Shown: positions 22,125-33,460, numbered from the stretch's first letter. The stretch is DNA of 64,000 nt from Catonia carolina (GCA_035578175.1 JAQMRL010000008.1:60196541-60260540), one strand, 5' to 3'. Program-made: numbers and translations. The notes: generated by a model not told the origin, from the sequence alone.

Positions 22125-22740
22125 ATTATATAAATTTGATGTATGGTATTCAAATTTTTGTTTATGCAAACCTGAGTAATTTAAAAACTATTCAAGCATT
22201 CCAGTCTAATTTTCTCCGTATAATTACCGGTTCACCATACTATGTCTCAAATTACACACTACACATCGATTTAAAAACACCATTCATTTGCAACATCGTC
22301 AAAAATAGTTATATTAAATTCTACTCAAAACTACCAATCTATATTAATCCACTTATCAGTGATATGGCGAATCCGCTAGGCTTCATTAGAAGATTAAAAA
22401 GAAGATGGAGCAGAGATCTTCGTTAATTCTTTCTGCATGTTTATGTCGAAAAAGATAAAATAATGTGAAATATTAGATGTAATTTTTGTTTTGTTTTAAA
22501 TATGTTTTATTACTAGTGGTAATAACTTTTCTGTGACAATATGAACTTTTTTGTTTTTATTTTCATACTTTTGTATATTTTACGTTCATTGTTTTTCCAA
22601 ATTTAACATTGCTGAATGTTGAATTTTGTATCATGTCTGTTCTTGTTATTTATAATTTAATTACTATTTTCTCTAATCTTTTGGTTGTTCTATATAGTAC
22701 AGTTAAAGATTCAAAATAAAGGATAAAAAAATTATAAAAA
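22125..22740 (+). pseudogene. jockey-type LINE, 5'-truncated 3' end
   Basis: The frame 22136-22426 encodes MMYGIQIFVYANLSNLKTIQ, then FQSNFLRIITGSPYYVSN and TLHIDLKTPF. It matches the C-terminus of jockey ORF2 (compare WTYGLELWG...FQSKCLRLITAAPWYVTN in the full-length element at 58618-63235). The frame ends in a basic KRRWSRDLR and a stop, as expected for a natural C-terminus. A 3' UTR of ~310 bp follows, with AATAAAGG and an A-rich end near 22740. A weak 7-bp flanking repeat ATATAAA (22128-22134, 22743-22749) may be the duplication. Catalytic domains are missing. Confidence 0.75.
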
Positions 22741-22741
22741 T

Positions 22742-24054
22742 CATATAAACTTTATTTACTTTAGTCAGTTGCGGAGGCTGAATCTACATAATTGGTAAGC
22801 TCTTAAAAAATAATCCCTCCAATTTCGCTATAACCCTTGTTCGCTACATATAAGTTTGAAATGTTAAAATGCTATATAATTATTCTAATTAAATAAGTAA
22901 AAGAGTTTTGGTGTCAAACTTTCTTTAGTTATTATTTTTTAATTCATTTTATGTAGTATAAATAAAAATTTTGATCGAATTATCTTAGATTTTGGGATAT
23001 TAAGCGATTCGACAGATCTTTATGAAAACTAACACTTTACCTTAAAATCTTGTTCCCACATCCATTACGCTTTGAGCAGTTTCAAAATTAAGCCAATAAC
23101 GTAAATTAATTTAAGGTAAGCAAGTAAACTAACTTGTAACCAAGTTATAACCGTGGTCAACTCTCCTTCTCTTCCCCTTTCCACACTACCGATTCTGTTC
23201 TCTAGTCTTGTAGTATCTGCTGTAAGCTTCTTTACAAACAACGTTCAGAGGAAGTAAATAAAGCACACTGTAGCGGTACATGTTCCCTACTCAGACTTAC
23301 GATACACTGTTGTTAAATTTACATGATAAAGTCTTGGATTATTCCTCTAAACTAAATATTATTACATGTTTCTCGTACTAAATTAGTTGTAAAATTTTAT
23401 TTCAAAATGAATGTTTAGTTTTTTTATAATAAAATTTATGTTTTATAATTTTACTTAAAAAATTTACAAATTTTCTTGTATAACGTTAAAAATTTCCTAG
23501 TTTTTTCTTAAAAATAGCTTGGCTAATATGCAAAATTTGAAAACCTTCTCCACCCTTATCATTAAACATAACAGGTTAAAAACAGTTTTCATACAATTTT
23601 TTTTTGTTCTTTATTCGATTTTATGAGTATAATGGAGTTAATAATTCTACTGATGTAAATCCTTTTTGTATAAATAAAATTTACATCTTCTGACAAATCG
23701 GAAAATCTGAAGATTTCGCGCCTCCAAGATGAATTCTTTCCATGAAGAATTGGGGTCCGCACGGGACCTCTCAGGATTTAGCGTTAAAATTTTTGAGTGA
23801 GCTGATTCAAAATCGCCCGTCACTAATTCATCTATAATCACCCTCACCTTTAACATTACCTCTCTAGATCAGATCTAGAGTTGTAACTCGGGAATTTATT
23901 CCCACTCAGGGATTCTGAAACTCCCTCGAAAAGTTTAGAAAATATGGATAGTCTTTCAGTAAAAAATACTACTCCCTTTGTCAATAGGCCGTAAGGCTTG
24001 CCATCGGATTGGGAGGGCGAATAACTGAACGATAAGGATGAATCGGAGTGTCGG
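22742..24054. other. Unassigned DNA
   Basis: A near-perfect short palindrome CTCTAGATC-A-GATCTAGAG lies at 23862-23880. No other recognised content. Confidence 0.4.
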
Positions 24055-24345
24055 AGTACACAGAAAACAAGCAGAAGACGAAAATTTAACGAAATTCAAG
24101 TCTCACTTGAAGACCTGAAAAGAAAATCCGAAAATTACTACAAACTGAATAACACGAGACTTTAACAGAAAAGACCGACTTAAAGACAGAAAATCGTGTA
24201 TTCCGACGAAGAACGCCAGAAGAGATCAGAAAAATTGAAGGAATACTGGAGAAGAATCAAGGAAAGAAACTTCAGGAAAAGTACACAACAAAAATCGAAA
24301 TGAGATTTTTCTTCTTTAATGAACTTATGTAGTCCTTGTGGGTTA
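24055..24345 (+). pseudogene. Possible LINE 3'-terminal (basic tail and 3' UTR) fragment
   Basis: A Lys/Arg/Glu-rich stretch in changing frames (including KIEGILEKNQGKK) followed by non-coding sequence resembles the basic tail after the LINE fragment at 4318-4505. Frames are interrupted and no catalytic motif is present. Confidence 0.35.
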
Positions 24346-24439
24346 AAAAAAATGAAGCAAAAGATCGTAGTTTAAAGCGAATTCTTCAAATCAGTAAAGC
24401 ATACTTATTAGTATACCCCATACAAACATGGAATATTTC

Positions 24440-24600
24440 AGCTACACTGCACGTTTTATGATCTGGAAAACGGAAGGTCCCGGTTTCAATTCTCGGCTAA
24501 GATCTAGAAATTATAAAGTTAAAACCCACTGATTCTGTGAGAAAGAAGTTGCCATACATAGCGCTAATAAATAAAGATGCGACTCTAATTAAAGTAAAAT
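24440..24600 (+). mobile_element. Possible tRNA-derived SINE remnant
   Basis: CAGCTACACTGCACGTTTTATG is followed by TCCCGGTTTCAATTCTCGG, a recognisable B-box context. A tail of shared sequence with 18588-18740 follows. The A box is degenerate. Confidence 0.45.
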
Positions 24601-24639
24601 AAGCAGGAATATAAATAAAATAAAACAAATAAGAAATGT

Positions 24640-25135
24640 AATTATAAAGACAGGTAATAAAATAAGCAGAAATTAAGCCAATTCCAGACGATATGCGAAA
24701 CTATTAGCAGAACTTTGGGTAATACAGCAAGTAAGATTACAAAACTTAAGTTTTACAAAGTTATGGTAGCTCCAGTTATTCTGTACGGAAGTGAGACATG
24801 GACAACAACAAAAACCCAAGAGCGGAGAATCCAGACAGCAGAGATGAGATTTCTTCGAAAAACTAAGGGGTGTACACGCTTGAACAGAATAAGGAATGAG
24901 GAAATCAGGTCGGAATTGGATATTTACGACTTAAACGAAAAGATAAAGGATTACCGCCAGAGTTGAAGACAGCACATGGCAAGGATGTCGGATCGCAGGA
25001 TACCTAAGCAGGCACACTGGTATGCTCCAGAAGGGAAGGGATGTCGGCAGACCTATGAGAAGATGGAGATTATGTAGTTTGTGAGTTCGGAACAGGCTGC
25101 GGCCTAATCCTTGGTTGGAAGAAGATAAGTACAAT
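24640..25135 (+). pseudogene. LINE reverse transcriptase C-terminal fragment
   Basis: The open frame 24715-24966 encodes KITKLKFYKVMVAPVILYG then SETWTTTKTQERRIQTAEM, RFLRKTKG and LNRIRNEEIRSELDIYDLN. This is the classic LYGSETW...RFLR region downstream of the reverse transcriptase palm in a very common arthropod LINE family. After the stop at 24966, further family sequence continues (ARMSDRRIPKQAHWY) to about 25135. Upstream, AISRRYAKLLAEL-like sequence in another frame begins near 24640. The catalytic FADD box is not included. Same family as 5838-6427. Confidence 0.8.
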
Positions 25136-25139
25136 AAAT

Positions 25140-25550
25140 TCCTCAAAAATAAAAAATAAAGTTCAAAGCAAAAAGTAAGCAAAAGTTATTTTTGTTCAAA
25201 TTCTCTTTCACTTTCTGCGTAGGAGCAAAATTTTTGGCTTTAAGCTTATCCGTACAAGTATTTGTTGCGTTTTATTCTCACTGCTCGAAAACATCATGTT
25301 ATTTATCCTTTATTTACCTTGCTAAACGATGTCTATGTTTTACCTAGAAGCCAATTACATGTCTGAGAATTCACAACGTCGACGGTAGCACAAAAAATTT
25401 GTAAAAAATTTATTGAACAAATTATGAACGATTAACCGCTGCCAGAAGCTACTTTTCTGCTTAATTAACCATCGGTCAAAATTAAACCTCTATTACAAAA
25501 TGTATTTACGAAAGTCTTTTGCGACCAATCTGAACTTATGGTTTACAGTT
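25140..25550. other. Unassigned DNA
   Basis: No recognised feature. Confidence 0.4.
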
Positions 25551-25554
25551 CTTT

Positions 25555-25760
25555 GGAGCAGGGGTAGAGATTAACTTAAAGTTGATGCAGGGCTTTCACT
25601 CAAAATTATTAAAACTTACTTCTGGCGCTCTTTTTATGTAAGCAGTAAAACCTCCACGACGATTTCAAACTTATAATAACGGACAACATCGATCGTTCCA
25701 AATGGAGAATGTATTACTGGATACCTCTGCTCCTGAAAGTAAAATTTCCCACCGCCCATT
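25555..25760 (-). repeat. Unknown interspersed repeat C, internally deleted copy
   Basis: Matches 51640-51915: shared phrases include GCTCTTTTTATGTAAG, ATAACGGACAACA and a ACTGGATAC/ACTGGGTAC block. About 150 bp present in the 51.7-kb copy is missing here. Nature unknown; no coding signal. Confidence 0.6.
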
Positions 25761-25764
25761 AAAT

Positions 25765-26412
25765 ATAAACTATCTTATACTGAAATAATTTCCGTATAAT
25801 GTGTACAGTATCGTAATCGAAATTAAAGACAAAAAATTATAAAATTAATTTTAAATAACACTTAAAACTTGTATAAAGTATTTTCCTTTATAGCGAACTT
25901 GTTTTTTCTGTTTTCCTAAATAATCACGTTTTGAGCGAGTTTGAAAGGCCTTCGTTCATGCTCCTCTCTGTAAGTTAATAGTATTTTATATGATTATAGA
26001 TTTAAATACTACCGTCTATATATATAGGCTATAATATTAAGTAAAACAAAATAAATAATGAAGTAATAATCTTCTAGAATTACTTCCAATATAACTAAAT
26101 TTTAAAAATCAAAGATGAAATTCTATTGAACCGCTTTTCGCTGACCCAGAATCTTATCTTTTTATTCGATTATTCTTATGCGACTAGCATAGTATCGGTA
26201 CTGCACTTTTTTCAGTCTTATATTAAATTTTCATTGAATTTATTGACACTATAAAATATCTTTATAGCTTTATGCATTTTTATTGCGAGTTATGATCGTG
26301 AAACTTGTTTCACGACAAGAAATTTCAAATGACATACCAAGCTATTCAAAGATAATATAAATTATTTTTTCTTGTAATTTATACTTCGTTTGCAACGTAT
26401 ATTAAAATTTAG
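25765..26412. other. Unassigned AT-rich DNA
   Basis: Includes a perfect 9-bp-arm hairpin TCGTGAAAC-TT-GTTTCACGA at 26296-26315. Confidence 0.4.
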
Positions 26413-26700
26413 TACAGTCGATTCCGGATAATTGATCCACTGGTTAATTGGGGTAGCCGGTTTTTTGGGACAGTTCTTTAATGAACAAAAACAGAAGGGG
26501 ATTTTACATTGATAAGCACTCCGTTTATTCGGTCCATAATGCCGCTTATTGGGGCCAATCTGATGTGTGTACATACATGTTTTATTAAAACCATTACAGG
26601 CCAGCGACGAACAACACGTGGTTCTAAGCGGATTGGATTGGAAGAGGAGGTGGTGGGAGAAATGCCAGCACTCCATTACCATTATCATAGAATTAAAATG
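26413..26700 (+). mobile_element. Possible pogo/Tigger-type element, 5' end only
   Basis: TACAGTCGATTCCGGATAAT, followed by a GGTTAATTGGGG block, resembles a pogo/Tigger terminal inverted repeat next to a TA dinucleotide. No matching inverted end was found downstream within 1 kb, so the element is truncated or the similarity is chance. The 108-codon minus frame here shows no transposase motif. Confidence 0.35.
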
Positions 26701-26719
26701 TCTTGTTTTAGCTTGTCTT

Positions 26720-27925
26720 GACAGTGCTTTATTCTAATACACGTCCTTTGTCCTTCGGAGTGCAATGGTCGTTACTCCATGTTTGCTTCCTTTTCGCTGG
26801 TCTTCGGCTGTATTTTCTCCCAAAAGTACTTGAAATTATCAACTTTTCTAATTTTTCTGTAATTCGTCAACAATCGGAGGAGTAATCTGTCTTACTTAGG
26901 ATTATTGGATATGCTTCAGATAACGTGTTTTGTAATTAATTATTTCGTTTTACAAACAATTTGTGGAATTATTTTGTTCTCGAAACTGTTGTACTGTAGG
27001 ATATTGTACCAGATTATTTTGTGATTTTTGTATGTATGGACATTGTATAGTATGGAGGTTTGGGGGAAAGAAAGCGATGCAATAACGTATAATTGGATTG
27101 GTATAAAGGGCACGGGCGGGTGGTAGGTCCAGACGGACTGGGGGTGGCAAACCCCCAATGCTAGTGAAAAAGAATGGTGGGGGAAGATTGAGTCACCTAA
27201 CCTCTACCCCTTGTTCTATGTCAACAGGCTGTGAAGGAGACTGATTTCTGTAAATACCGTTAGTTACAGTTGTCAATTAACGACTGTAAATGGACACCGG
27301 ACCGCAGGTCGGTGAATTAGGACACCGGTTTCCTCCTCCCTTCCTTTCCTTTAAATTCATCCCTTGCTATCAGCTTGTAACCCCTCTCCTTTATTCCCCT
27401 ACAATCGACGTTCATATAGTACTACTGACCGTAAGGGAGAAAATTCATGAAGGGAAAACCTAACCCAAACTTTCGCTTACCATCGCATCCCCATTTGCCT
27501 TATGCCGTGAAACGAAAATTACTCTGTTCTCTCAAATAAATGTAAACTGTTGTAAATTAAGTAAACGTATCCTTTTACCATTCAACTCGCCCAGTCAATA
27601 TTTATCTGTATACGAAATTAGTTATATCTAATAAAATTTAAATTCTCTTTCATTTATTAATTAATTTATGTAACTAAACTATTTAAAGCTGTACTTAATT
27701 TTGGTGTTCTAAATTAAATTAAAACTTTGTATGATATTTATAAACTTTATTTATTTAAAAGATTTCACAGCATCTAAAAGTAATTTATTACAGTTTGTAT
27801 GTTGTAATTTATTAGATATATTGTCAGACATAACAATACACTTTTGACGTAATTGTGGTATATTTTACTAAGTACAGCTTTAACCCCGTTATCAGTTTTT
27901 TGACAATTTTGGTTTAAGCTCAAAA
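26720..27925. other. Unassigned DNA with GC-richer patches
   Basis: 27060-27250 and 27290-27400 are GC-richer and G- or C-skewed. No domain recognised. Confidence 0.4.
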
Positions 27926-27929
27926 ATTA

Positions 27930-28679
27930 CCGTGTGTCCCCCGAAGAGGTTGCTATTTTTACATTAATATGCGGGAAGTATCGTACACTGTACAGACTGG
28001 AAACTTTACAGTTATAATAAATATATATATGTAAAAAAGTACCCTCGAGTTTCTCTTGCGTATGATTAATGAAAACAAAATAGCGGAATAAGAAAATTAT
28101 ATCAAAAATGAACAATAATCTTGTGAATAAAACCACTTAGTTTATATGTACAATATAATTCAGATAAAAAAACAGCTGTTTTTGCCATTCTAAGATGGCC
28201 AGACTTGTCTGTTTGCGATTTTTTCCTATAGGGCTTTTTGAAGGGAAAATTTATTCTCACACTATTGCAACAGACGGCGGATTAATGAGGCTGATTGAAG
28301 AGGAACTGCTGTTGATAGCTCGGCAATTTTTCAAAAACGCGCATGACTCATTTTTGTTGCGTTGCTATCAGTGCATAGCCATTGATGAACATCAGTTCCA
28401 ATAAAGGTTAATGAAACAAATTGTGTTCATTAATCATTTATTACTGTCATATCTTTTTCATTTTATTACTCAAGTAACATTGTAACAAATCACCAATGAA
28501 ATGTTCAAGCAAATAAAATACTTTCCGCCATTTTGTTTTGATTAATCATAAGCAAATGAAACTCGAGGATACTTTTTTTACACATCTATTTATTATAACT
28601 GTAAATTTTCCAATCTGTAGAGTGTGCGATACGGCTGGCATATTAATTAAAAAATAGCAACTTCTTCGCGGGACACCGG
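27930..28679 (+). mobile_element. Tc1/mariner deletion derivative with long terminal inverted repeats
   Basis: Imperfect terminal inverted repeats of ~155 bp face each other: 27930-28090 (starting CCGTGTGTCCCCCGAAGAGG) and the complement of 28525-28679 (starting CCGGTGTCCCGCGAAGAAG). A TA dinucleotide abuts each end (27928-27929, 28680-28681), the Tc1/mariner target site. Between them lies only the C-terminal part of a transposase. The element therefore lost most of its coding sequence but kept both ends, the form expected of a non-autonomous copy. Confidence 0.8.
28186..28404 (+). pseudogene. Tc1/mariner transposase C-terminal remnant
   Basis: Read in one frame, this gives RWPDLSVCDFFL, an amber stop where the family has W, then GFLKGKIYSHTIATDGGL and NAHDSFLLRCYQCIAIDEHQ, ending FQ-stop. 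The PDLSVCDFFLWG motif contains the last residue of the catalytic triad. The C-terminal RC..CI...G.F block is also family typical. The first two catalytic residues and the DNA-binding domain are deleted. TGG to TAG is a single-base change. It lies inside the TIR element 27930-28679 in matching orientation. Confidence 0.75.
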
Positions 28680-28689
28680 TATATGAGAT

Positions 28690-28952
28690 GAAGTGAATCT
28701 ACGGCAGTCCTATTAAAAAAATTAGTTTCAGTTTATTGAATTTTAGATTAATTTTTATCAGCTAAATAAAATATTTTAACCTATTTACTATATAAATAGG
28801 GTATTATAGGGTAACTAAACAACTCATTTCTATAATTAACTCGTAGAAAAATACTCTAAGGTGGTTGGCCGAAATAAAGCAAGATATGCAAGAACTTAAC
28901 CTTGCAGAACAAGATATTTAAAGAAAATGTGAACAGCTTAAGTTGGTTAAAC
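28690..28952. other. Unassigned AT-rich DNA
   Basis: No recognised feature. Confidence 0.35.
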
Positions 28953-29030
28953 CTACTAAGTTAGGTTGTGTTGTTCATTGTTGGCATTGACAAGAGAAAG
29001 CTATGTGAGTGTTTCACACCAGACTTTTTT
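28953..29030 (+). mobile_element. HINE-like element, 3' end fragment (copy H6)
   Basis: TTAGGTTGTGTTGTTCATTG, a GGCATTGACAAGAGAAAG subterminal repeat, GTGAGTGTTTCAC and CACCAGACTTTTTTT match the family 3' terminus. About 78 bp survive. Confidence 0.75.
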
Positions 29031-29034
29031 TACA

Positions 29035-29690
29035 AAAACCATCACATTCCTTTTCGTGCTAGATATAGTCACGAAACGTATAGGTTCTGGAAAATATTCA
29101 GGGCTTATTGGAGATCTTATTGTATACTCCCATTTCTTAAAACTTTTGACCCTACTTTTAAAAATTTTAAGTGGTAATTAACTTACGGGTGATTGAATTC
29201 ATAATTTCATTCTATTACGCTCAAATAGATTTGAGTGAAGTTCTAATTGATACTGGAAAAAATCGGTAAAATTATACGAGTATAACTATTTGTAATAATG
29301 TTTGAACACGTTATTCTACTATAATTTTCTAAATAAATTTCAATTCATTTATGGAATCTGTTTTAATAATTTAGTTCACATATTTTGTGATCATATTTAA
29401 TTTTTCTGTTGTTATAATATTATAAATTGATTAATCAACAACAAAATTGAGGATTGGTATTTCTGGGAAAATTGTTTTAATTTTGTTTTAGACTGTATTT
29501 TATAAAATATTGTTGACATGTACACAGGAAAGTATTTGTAATGTACGGATGAATAAAGAATGTACAAATTGTAAAACGTTAAGGTTAATAAATTTTCAAA
29601 AATAATGATTGGAATTGTTTAGTCATGTTTAAATAAAAATATTATAATTTAATAATTCAGTTTTAGGCCTATAGGAATAATACGTTTACT
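29035..29690. other. Unassigned AT-rich DNA
   Basis: Two overlapping 69-71 codon frames start in H6; neither is recognisable. Confidence 0.4.
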
Positions 29691-29704
29691 TAGTTAATTT
29701 ACAA

Positions 29705-30104
29705 TGTTGTTGTTTAGGTCAACAGACGAAAGGCTGGTATGAACCTCTAAAGGTTTTACTAAGTTAATGAGGAATGAGGTGGATTACTATTGCCTTTTTT
29801 TGAGTACAAAAGTAGCCTATCTTTATCAGTATGCCAGGCCCTCAAAAAGCATCTGTTTTTTGCACCCTGCAAATGACACCTTCACTTTTATTCACCACAG
29901 GGTCTGGCTGTATAATGAAATTCATTACTTTCAGAGGAGATAACTATGCGTAGTGTCTTTTACACCTCCACCTCTTCTGTTCATGAATAGTTAAGTCATA
30001 TAATTGGGTGACCACGTGGTAAGCAACAGAACTATTTTTTTGTAGCCCTGGAACTAGCAGATAGAGTGCAAATAATTTAACACCCCACCTGCTTGTTATG
30101 GGCA
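29705..30104 (-). mobile_element. SINE-like element, full length (copy S5)
   Basis: TGTTGTTGTTTAGGTCAACAG to CTTGTTATGGGCA on the plus strand, sense minus. Direct repeats TAATTTACAA (29695-29704) and TAATTTAAAA (30105-30114) flank it with one mismatch in 10. Confidence 0.85.
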
Positions 30105-30114
30105 TAATTTAAAA

Positions 30115-30790
30115 TCTAGCAAGTTATTGAACATTAATAGATTTAAGTATAATATTATTATTTTTTAATTTACAACGTACATTTTTGTGTTTTATGTGAA
30201 ATTTTATCTCGTCTATTTTTTTGTACAAAAATGTTACGTGGAGTGATGCAAAAATAAATGCGAAGCACTGATGTGTAGGTTAAGATAGTTGACAAGCGGA
30301 TTTATGAAGGAGTGGTGGGATATTCTCGATTAAGTTTAGGAAGGGAAAAGATAATTTAAAAAGAGATTTATAACTGCTTGAAGAGAAATTGCGATCAATG
30401 GCCAGCTATACCTCAAAACGGACATGAGTGAGATTGTACCTAAGCGGACCGTATATGTAACCATCGTTCTGCCTGTTCTAGAAAGATCCGATATAAACGT
30501 GTGTATAAACTCTCACCTACACATTTCAGATTGTAGGGTACAAATCATTTACTGAAAATTATGTTCGACAAAAAGTGTATATTTTAAATAAAAAAGTAAT
30601 AACAGTATTTTATCTTGATATAAACTATAACAAAAAATACCTGGTAGTTGGCTGAAAAAAATATTTTCACCCAATATATTCATTCATAAGTAAACTTTGG
30701 TCGGACATGTTATACATTTTATGTTCGAAAAACGGGGAAATTGTTATAAAAACTTTAGGAAATTACGAAAATAAGAATATTTGATATGTA
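30115..30790. other. Unassigned DNA
   Basis: Nothing recognised before the LINE fragments. Confidence 0.4.
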
Positions 30791-30794
30791 ACTT

Positions 30795-31072
30795 GTAAAA
30801 CTTACCGTGAGATGTTTTGATTTATTGTCTATACGCCTTTTAACTTGCATGCACACTCACAACGATTGCTATATCCAAATGAAAAGAGAACTCTTGGATT
30901 TAAAATGTAGAAAGATTTGTTGGCTCTTTGGTAGGGATTACCTGCCTTTTATTAAAAACAAGGTACTGTTGTACATATCTATACTGATGCTAATTTGGAC
31001 TTACGAAATTCAGTTACGAAAAACAGTATCAAATTTTAACATCGATATTTTGAAACGGTTTCAATCGAAAGC
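30795..31072 (+). pseudogene. jockey-type LINE fragment (ORF2 connector)
   Basis: The frame encodes a decayed LDRRLTW-like start (IRLLTCMHTHN), then MKRELLDLKCRKICWLFGRD, NKVLLYISILMLIWTYEIQL and NIDILKRFQSKAF. These align in order with KRKQLGLKLRQLFWLLGSRS, NKVLVYKVILKPIWTYGLEL and NIEILQRFQSKCL of the full-length jockey element at 58.6-63.2 kb. The frame then passes directly into a different LINE tail (31073-31400). Confidence 0.75.
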
Positions 31073-31400
31073 TTTCCTCATCTACACTGCTATTATTAGA
31101 TCCTTCCTTCTTTACGGTGCACCAGTTTGGTGGCTCGTTCTCTCCTCCTTCAACTAAAGAAAACTTTCGTCCCTTCACAGCCGCATAGTAAGATAAATTT
31201 CCAACCTCCACTATCTCATCAATAATAAAACCGTCCACGACTACGTCCTCACCCCGAGCCTGAAGGAATTCATACACCAAACTTTAAGAGTCTTTCACGA
31301 CGCCAGTCAATGCTCTGTACAGCCAGCTGTCAGAGAAATCTACAAGGCACCTCGCCCGCCAGAAGTAAAGGTTATACAGCCATTCTACGATTTTCTATAG
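31073..31400 (+). pseudogene. Second LINE C-terminal fragment fused to the first
   Basis: Reads YTAIIRSFLLYGAPVWW in frame with the preceding jockey piece, stops at 31157, then after stops continues as ISNLHYLINNKTVHDYVLTP, SLKEFIHQTLRVFHDASQ and REIYKAPRPPEVKVI. The IIRPLLLYGAPVW motif is the alternative version of the segment already present at IWTYEIQL, so it must come from another element copy or clade. No catalytic residues. Confidence 0.65.
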
Positions 31401-31404
31401 ACTC

Positions 31405-31975
31405 CCTACAAACAGCCCTATAAATATTTCCTACTAAAAAACCTCAAAATTTAGTACTACACCGCATCACCTGTAAATTCACCTTTCTGCTCATCAATAT
31501 CTAGTCTCCTCAAATATTTACAAATTTACTCAACAAATTAACAACAATAAAACCACTCCCAACTAGAAAAATCGGCCCTTCCGAACACAATGTCCTTGCT
31601 GTTATCCCGATTCCGAGCCCAATTATTTAAAAAAATTCCAAATAAAGAAAAATCCCAAAAATGTTCCTTCCATCCAATTCTCCGAACGACAAGGTAGCCT
31701 AGCAGCGACGTCATCATCCCGAGCGCAAGTTACTTCTTTCAGGACTCGAATCGAAAGCCTTGTGTTACAGTGCGAATTCTGACATACATGGAGGTTTGGA
31801 TGTGCAAACGATTCCTGAACTTATAAGTAATTACAGTTCAAAATATATCAACCGACTAAATAACTACGTAAATCATCCAAAGTTAGATTCTTTGAACAAT
31901 AGTACCAATGTGAGTAGATTATAACGAGCTAACGTACTGCATTTACCAGGGCGACTCTGATTGTGTGGTTTGAAT
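31405..31975. other. Unassigned DNA
   Basis: No recognised feature. Confidence 0.35.
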
Positions 31976-31978
31976 TTT

Positions 31979-32040
31979 TTGTCGATTAGGTCATCAGCTG
32001 AAAGGTTTAAATTTTTAGAGGCTTTACTAAGTAAAGCAAT
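31979..32040 (-). mobile_element. SINE-like 3' fragment (copy S6)
   Basis: GATTAGGTCATCAGCTGAAAGG through AGGCTTTACTAAGTAAAGC on the plus strand matches the last ~60 bp of the family, sense minus. Confidence 0.6.
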
Positions 32041-32048
32041 GCTTAGAA

Positions 32049-32432
32049 CAAGCAGGTGGAGTGTTAAATTATTTGCGCTTGATCTACTAGTTCCAGGACT
32101 AGAAAAGATAGTTCTGTTTCTTATCATTTGGTCAGTCAATTACATGACTGATACATTTAAGAACAGAAGAGATAGAGGTGTAAAAGACAATAGTCAGACT
32201 GTCTCGTCTGAGAGTAATGAATTTCATTATACAACCAGACCCTGTGGTGAATGAAAAGAAGGTGTCATCTGCAGGGTGGAAAGTAGTTGCTTTTCGGTGG
32301 GCTTGGCATACTAATAAGCATATTTTTCCACTCAGTGAGGAAGGCATTAATAAACCACCTCACTCTTCGTTTTACTTAGTAAAGCCTCTACAGGTTCAAA
32401 CCAGCCTTTCGGCTAATGACCTAAACAACAAG
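32049..32432 (+). mobile_element. SINE-like element (copy S7)
   Basis: Plus-sense copy from AGCAGGTGGAGTG to the hairpin CAGCCTTTCGGCTA and CCTAAACAACAAG. The first few bases (TGCCCATAAC) are missing. It faces S8 tail to tail. Confidence 0.85.
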
Positions 32433-32720
32433 TAAAACAAGAAGTGAGGTGGTTTACCATTACCTTCCTTACGGAGTGAAAAACTATACTTATCAGCATT
32501 CCAGGCCCTCCGAAATCACCTACTTTCCACCCTAAAAATGACACCTTCATTTCATTCACTACAGGGTCTGGTTGTATAATGAAATTCATTACCTTGAGAT
32601 GAGATAACTTTCTTTTACACCACTACCTTTTGTTTGAAAGTGCTTCATTCATATAGTTGGCTGACTATGTGATAAGAAACAGAACTATTTTTTGTAGCCC
32701 TGGAACTAGCAGATAGAGAA
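32433..32720 (-). mobile_element. SINE-like element, tail-deleted (copy S8)
   Basis: Minus-sense copy lacking its 3' hairpin and tail; it begins at GTAAAACAAGAAGTGAGGTGG and runs to CTAGCAGATAGAG. With S7 it makes an inverted pair with a short (~60 bp) loop. Confidence 0.8.
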
Positions 32721-33455
32721 AGTTGCTGTTATCGGCAATGTTTTAATTTATAAAAAATTTAATTACAGTATATTAAAATATAAATAAATTAATATAATTA
32801 AATTTAATTATATTATATTAATTATTTATAAAATTTATTTAATTCGTAAATAGGTGATATTTTTTTGTTAATATTAGCCTTTTTGAGTGAGAACGTTGAA
32901 AAAATTGATTGAACATTTGAAATTATCTAAATTAAAAAATTTGTTGTAGCCTACATGTATTTAATGAACGTTTACTTTATATACATTATATTATAATTTT
33001 ATTTATTGAACCTTTTTTTTGTTTAATTTGATATTTGTTGTAAATAAATTATGAAATGTTTTATTTTTTTTAAATACTTCGTTAATAATTATACCCCTGG
33101 GCTCTAATAGTTTCGTCGTTTTTCAAAGTGATATAATATGTTGCATTTAAATAAATAAAATACTCATTGTAACAAAAAACATATATCTACTTTGTCTGAA
33201 CGATGTCATGAGCAATCTGCCGTAAAAAAGAATATTATGTGTTTAATAAAATAATGAGTTTCTAATTTACGAATTACCATAGGCTACAAAATATAATATA
33301 TAGGTTATAAAATATTTTATTGCTGTTTTAATCAATTTTGAAACCTCCCTTAAAAAGTTCTGTTAAGTTTGCTACAAATTAAACTCGAACGTGTTGTATG
33401 TAATATTATAAAAAATAATATAATATTATATTGTATTGTAATGTTGCAGAATATA
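32721..33455. other. Unassigned, very AT-rich DNA
   Basis: Includes a 26-bp perfect AT-only palindrome at 32790-32815. Confidence 0.5.
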
Positions 33456-33460
33456 ATTAT

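Noticed and set aside
31961..32435. Several 70-97 codon frames on both strands
   Set aside because: All lie in SINE-like copies S6/S7, which are non-coding in the other nine copies.
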